From Bacteroidota bacterium (GTDB lineage Bacteria; Bacteroidota; Bacteroidia; Bacteroidales; UBA10428), in the NCBI GenBank assembly GCA_024640925.1, contig JAHEEB010000203.1, forward strand, positions 1 through 7,076: 7,076 bases of DNA, written 5' to 3'. A program made the translations under genes and the position numbers. Under the pieces are notes generated by a model, which was given only the letters and a program-made list of their open reading frames with translations, was not told the origin of the DNA and did not search any database. How positions within the stretch are numbered: the first letter of the stretch is position 1; the number at the start of each line of letters is the position of its first letter. Positions 1 through 5,797 of the stretch are shown here, piece after piece.

Positions 1-10
1 ATGCTTAATT

Positions 11-36
11 AATGGCTGTATTTGAATACGGCTATT
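11..36 (-). terminator. Hairpin overlapping the stop codon of the 312-residue gene, probable terminator
   Basis: An inverted repeat with arms at 11-22 and 25-36 and a two-base loop gives a 12-bp stem that includes two G-T wobble pairs. It covers the TAG stop codon at 32-34 of the minus-strand gene. On the minus strand it is followed by an A/T-rich stretch without a clean T run. Its position right at the gene end suggests transcription termination, but the lack of a strong T tract and the tiny loop keep this tentative. Transcription from the other side could also use it. Confidence 0.45.
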
Positions 37-970
37 TGTAAAGGTTTCGATTTTTTGATCGAAAAATAGTGACTAAAACAAAACAGGTAAAACTACCACA
101 AAACAAAATAACCTGAGGCGCTGATATAGATTTCATTGCTCCAATAAAAGCAGCCGTTCCTCCCACAAGTAATATTATCTCTGCCGTCTTTTTGTTTTTG
201 TATTTTTTTAGAAAGATCATGCTTTCCGGATTATTCGACATTTCAACACTCAAATCGCGGTAATTTGCCCTTTTAAGTTCTCCTAAATCTTTATTGTAAT
301 AATTCCTTATTACCTTGTAATTGAAGTATGAGTATGAGGGTGGGAATGACTGTATGCTGCTGTTGATTTTTGGCATAAAACCTGATGAGATGGATTGATA
401 AAGGTTTATTTTTCCATGAATGATACACTCCGAAAACTTGTTGTAATGCAAAAGTGTGAGTTTATTCACATTTGCATATAAGCCTGTTCTATTCTTATAA
501 AACGCAACTTCTGAAGCCGGTATCTTTTTAAAATCAACATATATATTCCTTATTCCAAAGTTCAGATTGGATTCGTCAAACTCTACCAGACTACCATATA
601 TTATTTCATCAGAAAATAAATAAGCAAAGTATTTGTCATTGTAATCAGGGCTTTGTGATTGAGCTTGATTTTTACTTTCTGGTAGTTTCAATAAAATGGT
701 ACCTTCGAGACCTATTTTTGTTGTTGATATTGGCTTCTTTGTATTTTGAATAAAGATTGTATAGTCATTTATACGATAGGTAGAAACATTTTCTATTTTG
801 ATATAATTGTTGATGATTGCTTCTTTTTCAACATAATTGAAATAAATATTGGTAGAATCGATAGAATCAATCCTGCAATTAAATTCCATTCCATCTGTTC
901 TTACTATTCTATCCTGAGAATAAATATTCCCGATAAAAAATGTAAATAGAAGCCACAATCTATACTTCAT
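32..970 (-). CDS. Exported/membrane-anchored hypothetical protein, 312 residues
   Basis: I do not recognise a named family. Residues 1-18 form a signal peptide with a basic start, a hydrophobic core and a likely cut just before Gln19 or Asp20. The mature part opens with a pattern common in Bacteroidota exported proteins (Asp-x-Ile-Val, then Thr-Asp-Gly, then a short beta-rich stretch, residues 20-66). A weakly similar beta-rich stretch follows near 121-160, so an internal repeat is possible. Two hydrophobic segments near 262-279 and 284-303 form a hairpin, and a short basic tail (Arg-Ser-Lys-Asn-Arg) ends the protein. Lysines also precede the first segment (255-261), so the positive-inside rule conflicts with a periplasmic placement of residues 19-261 and the topology is uncertain. 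The ATG lies 12 bases after a TATATTTG box and has no Shine-Dalgarno, which is usual in this phylum. It appears to be a single-gene unit with its own promoter. Confidence 0.8.
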   Translation of the reverse strand: MKYRLWLLFTFFIGNIYSQDRIVRTDGMEFNCRIDSIDSTNIYFNYVEKEAIINNYIKIENVSTYRINDYTIFIQNTKKPISTTKIGLEGTILLKLPESKNQAQSQSPDYNDKYFAYLFSDEIIYGSLVEFDESNLNFGIRNIYVDFKKIPASEVAFYKNRTGLYANVNKLTLLHYNKFSECIIHGKINLYQSISSGFMPKINSSIQSFPPSYSYFNYKVIRNYYNKDLGELKRANYRDLSVEMSNNPESMIFLKKYKNKKTAEIILLVGGTAAFIGAMKSISAPQVILFCGSFTCFVLVTIFRSKNRNLYK

Positions 971-981
971 CGGTTTTTTTA

Positions 982-989
982 CAAATATA
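982..989 (-). promoter_or_regulatory. Bacteroidota-type -7 promoter box for the 312-residue gene
   Basis: The minus strand reads TATATTTG, an exact match to the TAnnTTTG -7 consensus used by the Bacteroidota primary sigma factor. It ends 12 bases before the ATG at 970, so the leader would be only a few bases long. I see no clear TTTG -33 element at the expected 17-23 base distance. Confidence 0.55.
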
Positions 990-1003
990 ATAACATCTTA
1001 ACA

Positions 1004-1022
1004 CGAATTAAGAATTCGAATT
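1004..1022. repeat. Overlapping CGAATT/AATTCG inverted repeats upstream of the -7 box
   Basis: Three copies of one hexamer half-site lie in alternating orientation: CGAATT at 1004-1009, AATTCG at 1013-1018 and CGAATT at 1017-1022. The first two form a 6-bp stem with a 3-base loop. The last two form a perfect 10-bp palindrome at 1013-1022. The cluster starts 14 bases upstream of the TATATTTG box, where it could be an operator. It also lies about 50 bases past the end of the LTD gene, where it could be a weak terminator. The element is A/T-rich, so chance cannot be excluded. Confidence 0.3.
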
Positions 1023-1070
1023 ACACCAATCCCCCAACACATTTTATAACCTGCAAATTTGATGTAAAAC

Positions 1071-1856
1071 CTACGGTTCGAAGATAATTTTTCTTATTTG
1101 CGAGTCGGACTCAGTTTCAAGCTTTAAAAAATATACGCCTCCAGGTAATTCAATAGTTCCAAAATCAATAGTTGTGTTGGTATTGAAGGTGTTTTCATAA
1201 ACAACAGAGCCATTCAGATTGAATAACTTGCAATATATGTTTTTGCCTGAATTTTCCGAATTTGCTTCTACAACAAGATATTGTGTCGTTGGATTGGGAT
1301 AAACAGTGAATGCTCTCTTACCATATTTTGCTGTAACTAATCCGGAAGTATTGTATTTATAATCATCGGAGAATGGCGAGCCTCCCAGGGTTGATGAAGC
1401 CGTCCAGTAATTATAATCGCTTGGATCGCCGGTAGGATTCCGATCGACTGATGTTAGTGTGGTTCCATCACCATCAGGGGTTTCAGGCCAAGGCGATTCG
1501 TCGGAATAAATAAATGTTATAATCAGGGAGTTTTGCGAATCAAAAACAAGTATTGTATCTCCTCCATTGTTAAAAAATCCGTCACAATTGCCCGAAGGCA
1601 ATACTCCATAAGCCTCGTAAAAATATTGTGGTTTGGCCGCAACAACATAAAATTTAACAGCTTCCAGAATTGAGTTTACAGGGAATGTGTAACTAATAGC
1701 AGAATCAATTCTGAATCCTGATAAGTCCAGATCGGTTGTTCCTGTATTTTTAAATTCGATAAATTCATATGACTTTCCTGAAATGGTATCGGTGCCATCA
1801 ATAACATCTTTTGGATGATAACTTAGTTCTGTTATTTTAAGCGTTGAATAATCATC
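1071..1856 (-). repeat. Direct repeat copy A (LTD + sorting tail coding sequence)
   Basis: This is the copy in the 290-residue gene of a segment also found at 2169-2960 in the same orientation, about 1.1 kb apart. The best preserved stretch, 1771-1856 against 2875-2960, is identical at 76 of 86 bases by hand. Similarity stops abruptly at 1856, just before the Asp-Asp pair that opens the shared protein region, and declines gradually toward the 3' end of the gene. Confidence 0.9.
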
Positions 1857-1943
1857 AAGTGTTGTCTTACTACCTTGACCTGATACAGTTATTGAGGCAG
1901 ACAAAATTGCTGCTGTTATTACCAAAATAAAAGTTGGTTTCAT
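1071..1943 (-). CDS. Secreted lamin-tail-domain protein with T9SS type A sorting domain, 290 residues
   Basis: The protein is a small exported single-domain unit. Residues 1-22 are a signal peptide (hydrophobic 4-20, cut near Ser-Gly|Gln23). A lamin-tail domain (LTD), an immunoglobulin-like fold seen in many bacterial surface proteins, starts near residue 35 (Lys-Ile-Thr-Glu-Leu). It carries the typical Glu-Phe-Ile-Glu-Phe-Lys-Asn core near 61-67 and ends by about 198. The T9SS sorting domain spans about 209-290 and shows the hallmark Tyr-Pro-Asn-Pro at 215-218. T9SS cargo crosses the outer membrane and is often anchored at the surface after the tail is cut. Residues 30-198 match the LTD region of the upstream CotH protein at 134 of 169 positions by hand. 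The ATG is fixed by a GGAGG at 1951-1955, seven bases away. No enzymatic domain is present, so the likely role is binding or structure. The ligand is unknown. Confidence 0.9.
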   Translation of the reverse strand: MKPTFILVITAAILSASITVSGQGSKTTLDDYSTLKITELSYHPKDVIDGTDTISGKSYEFIEFKNTGTTDLDLSGFRIDSAISYTFPVNSILEAVKFYVVAAKPQYFYEAYGVLPSGNCDGFFNNGGDTILVFDSQNSLIITFIYSDESPWPETPDGDGTTLTSVDRNPTGDPSDYNYWTASSTLGGSPFSDDYKYNTSGLVTAKYGKRAFTVYPNPTTQYLVVEANSENSGKNIYCKLFNLNGSVVYENTFNTNTTIDFGTIELPGGVYFLKLETESDSQIRKIIFEP

Positions 1944-1950
1944 AAATGTT

Positions 1951-1955
1951 CCTCC
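1951..1955 (-). promoter_or_regulatory. Shine-Dalgarno GGAGG for the 290-residue LTD gene
   Basis: The minus strand carries GGAGG followed by an A, seven bases before the ATG at 1943. Strong Shine-Dalgarno sequences are uncommon in Bacteroidota. This one is shared in form with the CotH gene upstream, while the other two genes of the window lack it. Confidence 0.7.
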
Positions 1956-1981
1956 ATTGAAAGATTTTGAAAGTTTACGTA

Positions 1982-2020
1982 TCTCGTTTTAAGTATCGAT
2001 CGTATTTTAGTTCTCGTTTT
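1982..2020. repeat. Nine-base direct repeat in the leader of the LTD gene
   Basis: TCTCGTTTT occurs at 1982-1990 and again at 2012-2020, exactly 30 bases apart (about three helical turns). The pair lies just downstream of the proposed -7 box at 2022-2029. It could be a regulator site or leader RNA element. No partner protein is known, and such short repeats can arise by chance. Confidence 0.3.
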
Positions 2021-2021
2021 T

Positions 2022-2053
2022 CTAATATAAATACAATAAATACAGCTAACAAA
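2022..2053 (-). promoter_or_regulatory. Probable promoter of the LTD gene (-33 TTTG, -7 TATATTAG)
   Basis: On the minus strand a TTTG at 2053-2050 is followed after 20 bases by TATATTAG at 2029-2022, one mismatch from the TAnnTTTG consensus. The spacing fits the Bacteroidota rule. Transcription would start near 2015 and leave a leader of roughly 70 bases. This would let the gene be expressed independently of the CotH gene. Confidence 0.45.
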
Positions 2054-2128
2054 GAACTTTTCCTACTTACATCATCTTTTCATTCCTGTTTTATATTTAA
2101 AGGTTTAAAATAATCATCGGTATTAAGC

Positions 2129-2159
2129 AACCAGGCAGGGTTTTAAAAACTGTCTGGTT
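2129..2159 (-). terminator. Hairpin just after the CotH gene, probable terminator
   Basis: The arms AACCAGGCAG at 2129-2138 and CTGTCTGGTT at 2150-2159 pair over 10 bp with one G-T wobble, around an 11-base A/T-rich loop. The stem begins about nine bases after the CotH stop codon at 2171-2169. There is no strong T run after it on the minus strand, so termination may be partial and some read-through into the LTD gene is possible. Confidence 0.55.
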
Positions 2160-2168
2160 TCACATTTT

Positions 2169-2960
2169 TTATTGTTGAGGTTGATAAATAAGTTTTTCTG
2201 TTTGGGTATACGTTTCGTTCTCAATTTTTAAAATATATACGCCTTGCGATAGTCCGATTGTTTCCAGGTTAATCATGGCTTCGGTGTCAATTAAATTCTC
2301 ATAGATAACCGAGCCATTCAGATTATATATTTTAAACGTGGCACTATTACCCATATTATCTGAATTTGCTTCAACAATAAGGTATTGTGTTGTAGGATTT
2401 GGATATACAGAAAATGCTCTTTTATCCGATTTCCCTGTAACAGGTTCTGTAAAATTGTATTGATAATCGTCGGAGAAGGGTGAACCGCCATGGGTTGTTG
2501 ACGATGTCCAGTAGGTATAATCACTGGGATCCCCGGTTGGGTTTCTCTCCATCGAAGTTAGCGTGGTTCCATCGCCATCAGGGGTTTGAGGCCACGGTAA
2601 TTCATCGGAATAAATAAAGGTTATGATGGGTGTATTCCGGGTATCAAAAACAATAATTGTATCACCACCATTATCGAAGAATCCTTCGCAATTGCCCGAA
2701 GGCAGCATACCGTATGTTTCGAAGAAATAAGTTGGTTTTGTGGCAATCACATAAAATTTACCAGGGGCAAGGATTGTATTTTCGGGAAAAACATAAGACA
2801 CAGCTGAATCAATTGTTAATCCAGATAAGTTTAAAGCAGTAGTTCCTGTGTTTTTAAATTCGATGAATTCATATGATTTGCCCGAGATGGTATCGGTTCC
2901 ATTTATAACATCTTTTGGATGATAACTGAGTTCTGTTATTTTAAGTGTTGAAAAATCATC
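2169..2960 (-). repeat. Direct repeat copy B (3' end of the CotH gene)
   Basis: This is the partner of the copy at 1071-1856. It encodes residues 865-1127 of the CotH protein, that is the LTD and sorting tail. Its 5' limit coincides with the junction between the second chitobiase-like domain and the LTD, so the duplicated unit is a clean two-domain module. Confidence 0.9.
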
Positions 2961-5552
2961 GGTATTTGAATAGAAATCGATCTCTGTTATTGGACTCCAA
3001 ATGCCACTGGAAAGGATTCTGGCTTTAATAACAGAAGAAGAAGAAAGTCCAAGACTAATACTTCCTGTTCCCATTATTGCATCAGAAGAGATTTCTCCTC
3101 CTAATAACCGCGGGTCTGAACCATTAGTGGTATAGTAAATTTCGCCGGATGTATTTGGATTTTGTATCGTGGCAATTATCTGGTTGTTTAAAGCATAATT
3201 TCTTTCTGTTAATACTGAAACGCCATTTTTTATAATGGGCGATTTTAGAGTTGAGTATAAATCTGCTGAAATTAATTGGTTCAGTACAATTTGTGTGCGA
3301 TAAGGAAAAAACTCATTCCGAACAGTTTCTATTTCGGGTAACCATTGATTATCTTTTGTATAAGGAGGTGAAGTACTAAAATCACCCCAGCGTGCCGATT
3401 CAGCGATAATAGCCATATCAATCTGACTTACACGGTTATTAAATCGTTGGAGGCATTCGTTTGGAGTTAATGCCCCAGTGCCTGTCATATGCATAGCAAC
3501 TCTGTCGGCAAACCGCATTCTGTATTCTGCATTGGAAGTAAGTTTATAATGTAACCACTGAGGATGAAACACATAAATACTGTTTACCTTCATGTTGGAT
3601 AGGGTTACCCTGTTTTCGTATAGTCCAATACCTGGATTGACAGCATCTACCATCATGGAGTGTTCTGCATCGTGATTAAAGAAAACAAATCCTTGTGCTT
3701 TATTGGTTCTGTCTTTTATAGCATAAAAATTGTTTGCGCCTTCATTACCTCCAAAGGCAGAAGTTGGAGCATCAAAGTTACCTGTATAAAAGATAGTGAG
3801 CATATAATCAATAAGGTTGTCAATATTGACCAGTACTTCAGATCCTGGAAGGGGTCTGCCCCTATAGTCTTTACCTTCTAGTTTGTAATAATTCTCGTTG
3901 CTTGTAAACCCGGTATTACACATGGTATAAACTTTTTGCCAGTTAGTTAAGTTTCCATCCGTTGCCTCTACCTGGTATGACCAGTTATCTGTGCTTACTT
4001 TTAAAACATCATAATCTTCATCGTTGCCACCCAGATAATCCGCAGCAAATTTAGCCTCGGAACGTTCCTGAGTTTGGTATATTCCCCAATACATGCCGTT
4101 CAGATACAGGTGATAGTACCTGCTGCGTGTATATGGCTGGTCCATGTCACGCTGCGAATCGCGTGAAAAGACTTCTCTTACCATGGTGTTATGTTCACCA
4201 CCCCAGTTTGACCAGGCATAGTTTTGCTCACAACGCAGGTCAATTTTATCAAACTCGCTCACTCCTTCATTTTCAAAAAGAGGAAAATTCAGTTTTGCAG
4301 CTCCATAATCTTCCCTGAAAAATAGGCGGAATGCATGTTTTGGATATTCAGAATGACGGCTCCAACCTCCTCTTATTCGCAAGCCGGCATTTACCATAAA
4401 GCCATTGGACCCATCTGGGTTAATAAGCTCTACAGAGCTGAATTTCTCCCAATCTAATCCGTGACCTCCTGCATTTACATATATTCCAACAGATGGATCG
4501 AACAGATTTTCCATATCGGTTGATATAGAAATCGAAGGAATCTGAAGAAAAGCATCATCAATGAGGTTGGAATATTTCGAGTCTGTGACAACTCTCGAAT
4601 CCATTGCTAAATCAATTACCTGTTGGTTTGTATTTGTTGTTGGCCAGCTTCCTCCCGGGTTTGCCTGGGTCTTAACACTCTCAATAAAAATAAATGTATG
4701 TGCAACCGGTTTTGATGGTGTATACCCGCTCTTTGATAGGGATGCCCGGACTACAAATGCCGGAGTCGCTGCCCTTCCGGTTGTGCTGGAAGGGTCAATG
4801 GTTATTGTTGTATCTTTTCCGGCACGAAAAGCGGTTGTAGATGTTTGTGGATTGCTGCCATCTAAAGTATATACGATACCAAGAGTGTTATCGGGCGAAG
4901 TTAGTGTGAGCGTAAATGGTGAGGAACAGAATCCGGCTTTATGACTGAAAACAACACTAGTGTCACATTTAACCTCTGGGATTGAAAGAGAGGCATTCAT
5001 TTGGATATCGAAAAAGAAATCAGAGCTCTCTAATGTTACATTAAAACCCTGTATGGCTAATATATTTGTTCCTTCAATCAAATCAAACATACCTGAGTCA
5101 GCTTTAATAGTCACGGCTGTGCCCGATTCATGGTTCTCCGTTGCAAAGGAATTAAATGAATTTGATTCAGGTGCGCTCCTGCGAAAAACTTCCTTCCCAT
5201 TAATCCAAACAATAAAACCATCGTCATAATTAACGGTGAAAGTAATTACCTTTATTTTATCAATAGAAGATGCATTGAAGGTATCACGCAAATATATGGT
5301 CGAATAATTATTCTGCATGTCGGTAAGTTCTGTACCTCCGGTTCCATCGGCATATCTGAAAGGTGCATTTCCTGTTGACCATAAAGAATCGTCAAAGTTT
5401 ATGTTCATCCAGTCGGAATTTAACGTGCTTGCTTCACTTCCTTTTATGTAACGATATGTTGAGTTAAGTGGAAAACTAATTTGACCTGCGACCTGCATGA
5501 GAGTTGTAAATAGAATAGCCAACAGTATTCCAAAAAAACGATATAATTTCAC
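2169..5552 (-). CDS. Secreted CotH kinase family protein with chitobiase-like, lamin-tail and T9SS sorting domains, 1127 residues
   Basis: CotH proteins are atypical protein kinases, first known from spore coats. Residue numbers count from the GTG at 5552. Signal peptide 1-23; beta-sandwich domain about 25-190 (Phe-Asp-Asp-Ser-x-Trp, as in galactose-binding-like modules); chitobiase-like C-terminal domain about 201-290 (Tyr-Thr-Leu-Asp-Gly-Ser-Asn-Pro at 228-235); CotH domain about 338-673; second chitobiase-like domain about 769-861 (Tyr-Thr-Thr-Asn-Gly-Ser-Asp-Pro); LTD about 865-1033; T9SS sorting domain about 1045-1127 with Tyr-Pro-Asn-Pro at 1050-1053. CotH landmarks are Arg-Ile-Arg-Gly-Gly (392-396), Lys-His-Ala-Phe-Arg-Leu (405-410), the Tyr-Leu-Asn-Gly-Met-Tyr-Trp-Gly block (483-490) and Asn-His-Asp-Ala-Glu-His (626-631), where Asp628 is a candidate metal-binding residue. 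An upstream ATG at 5603 is rejected because the -7 box and the GGAGG both lie inside that extension. Substrate unknown; surface location is inferred from the T9SS tail. Confidence 0.92.
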   Translation of the reverse strand: MKLYRFFGILLAILFTTLMQVAGQISFPLNSTYRYIKGSEASTLNSDWMNINFDDSLWSTGNAPFRYADGTGGTELTDMQNNYSTIYLRDTFNASSIDKIKVITFTVNYDDGFIVWINGKEVFRRSAPESNSFNSFATENHESGTAVTIKADSGMFDLIEGTNILAIQGFNVTLESSDFFFDIQMNASLSIPEVKCDTSVVFSHKAGFCSSPFTLTLTSPDNTLGIVYTLDGSNPQTSTTAFRAGKDTTITIDPSSTTGRAATPAFVVRASLSKSGYTPSKPVAHTFIFIESVKTQANPGGSWPTTNTNQQVIDLAMDSRVVTDSKYSNLIDDAFLQIPSISISTDMENLFDPSVGIYVNAGGHGLDWEKFSSVELINPDGSNGFMVNAGLRIRGGWSRHSEYPKHAFRLFFREDYGAAKLNFPLFENEGVSEFDKIDLRCEQNYAWSNWGGEHNTMVREVFSRDSQRDMDQPYTRSRYYHLYLNGMYWGIYQTQERSEAKFAADYLGGNDEDYDVLKVSTDNWSYQVEATDGNLTNWQKVYTMCNTGFTSNENYYKLEGKDYRGRPLPGSEVLVNIDNLIDYMLTIFYTGNFDAPTSAFGGNEGANNFYAIKDRTNKAQGFVFFNHDAEHSMMVDAVNPGIGLYENRVTLSNMKVNSIYVFHPQWLHYKLTSNAEYRMRFADRVAMHMTGTGALTPNECLQRFNNRVSQIDMAIIAESARWGDFSTSPPYTKDNQWLPEIETVRNEFFPYRTQIVLNQLISADLYSTLKSPIIKNGVSVLTERNYALNNQIIATIQNPNTSGEIYYTTNGSDPRLLGGEISSDAIMGTGSISLGLSSSSVIKARILSSGIWSPITEIDFYSNTDDFSTLKITELSYHPKDVINGTDTISGKSYEFIEFKNTGTTALNLSGLTIDSAVSYVFPENTILAPGKFYVIATKPTYFFETYGMLPSGNCEGFFDNGGDTIIVFDTRNTPIITFIYSDELPWPQTPDGDGTTLTSMERNPTGDPSDYTYWTSSTTHGGSPFSDDYQYNFTEPVTGKSDKRAFSVYPNPTTQYLIVEANSDNMGNSATFKIYNLNGSVIYENLIDTEAMINLETIGLSQGVYILKIENETYTQTEKLIYQPQQ

Positions 5553-5560
5553 TGGTATTT

Positions 5561-5565
5561 CCTCC
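5561..5565 (-). promoter_or_regulatory. Shine-Dalgarno GGAGG that selects the GTG start of the CotH gene
   Basis: The minus strand reads AGGGAGGAAA with the GGAGG core eight bases before the GTG at 5552. The codon after it begins a textbook signal peptide (Lys-Leu-Tyr-Arg, then a hydrophobic core). This spacing decides the start in favour of GTG over the ATG at 5603. Confidence 0.75.
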
Positions 5566-5586
5566 CTTTGGTGTATAATGAAAATA

Positions 5587-5594
5587 CAAATATA
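5587..5594 (-). promoter_or_regulatory. Bacteroidota-type -7 promoter box for the CotH gene
   Basis: TATATTTG on the minus strand matches the TAnnTTTG consensus exactly. It places the transcription start near 5580 and gives a leader of about 25-30 bases ahead of the GTG start. No convincing -33 TTTG is seen at the right distance. Confidence 0.55.
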
Positions 5595-5747
5595 TAAATA
5601 CAACCGGGTTTACGGTAATCTATGTAAGTTGTTTCTTTTATTATAAAGAATATCAGTACCTTTCGATTTATTTTTGAGGAGAGCTTCTGGTTATTAGTAA
5701 TATAATGAAACATCTATAAAAACCAGTTCAAGGAATGAAAAACTGAT

Positions 5748-5755
5748 TATATTTG
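5748..5755 (+). promoter_or_regulatory. Bacteroidota-type -7 promoter box for the POT transporter gene
   Basis: TATATTTG on the plus strand lies 42 bases before the ATG at 5798 and predicts a leader of about 36 bases. A short dyad (CAGTT 5724-5728, AACTG 5741-5745) sits directly upstream in the promoter spacer and could be a regulator site. The 245-base divergent region shared with the CotH gene holds nothing else that I can name. Confidence 0.55.
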
Positions 5756-5797
5756 TTATTGATGAAATTGATACTCTAACTTTAAAAATAACGAATT

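Noticed and set aside
1071..1943. Interpreting the small LTD gene as a CotH pseudogene fragment
   Set aside because: It has an intact frame, a good signal peptide, a strong ribosome binding site and a complete sorting domain, and many of its differences from the parent are conservative replacements, so a functional gene is more likely.
2318..2524. A 68-residue minus-strand frame within the LTD/sorting-tail region
   Set aside because: It is an out-of-frame shadow of the CotH gene in the same strand. Its composition is low-complexity and no start signal precedes it.
4561..4944. A 127-residue open frame on the plus strand opposite the CotH gene
   Set aside because: It lies wholly antisense to the first chitobiase-like and CotH coding region, has no recognisable domain and no ribosome binding site. 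The minus-strand frame is clearly the real gene.
5633..5650. Six-base inverted repeat TTCTTT/AAAGAA in the divergent region
   Set aside because: The stem is short and entirely A/T-rich apart from one pair, with no T tract or other context. It is expected by chance in this composition.
5669..5676. Second TAnnTTTG match (TATTTTTG) on the plus strand upstream of the transporter
   Set aside because: There is no -33 element at the right distance, and it lies about 120 bases from the start codon. The closer exact TATATTTG is the better candidate.
5677..5720. Possible leader peptide after a GAGGAG sequence
   Set aside because: The only ATG nearby opens a four-codon frame that ends at once. There is no attenuator-like hairpin or residue bias.
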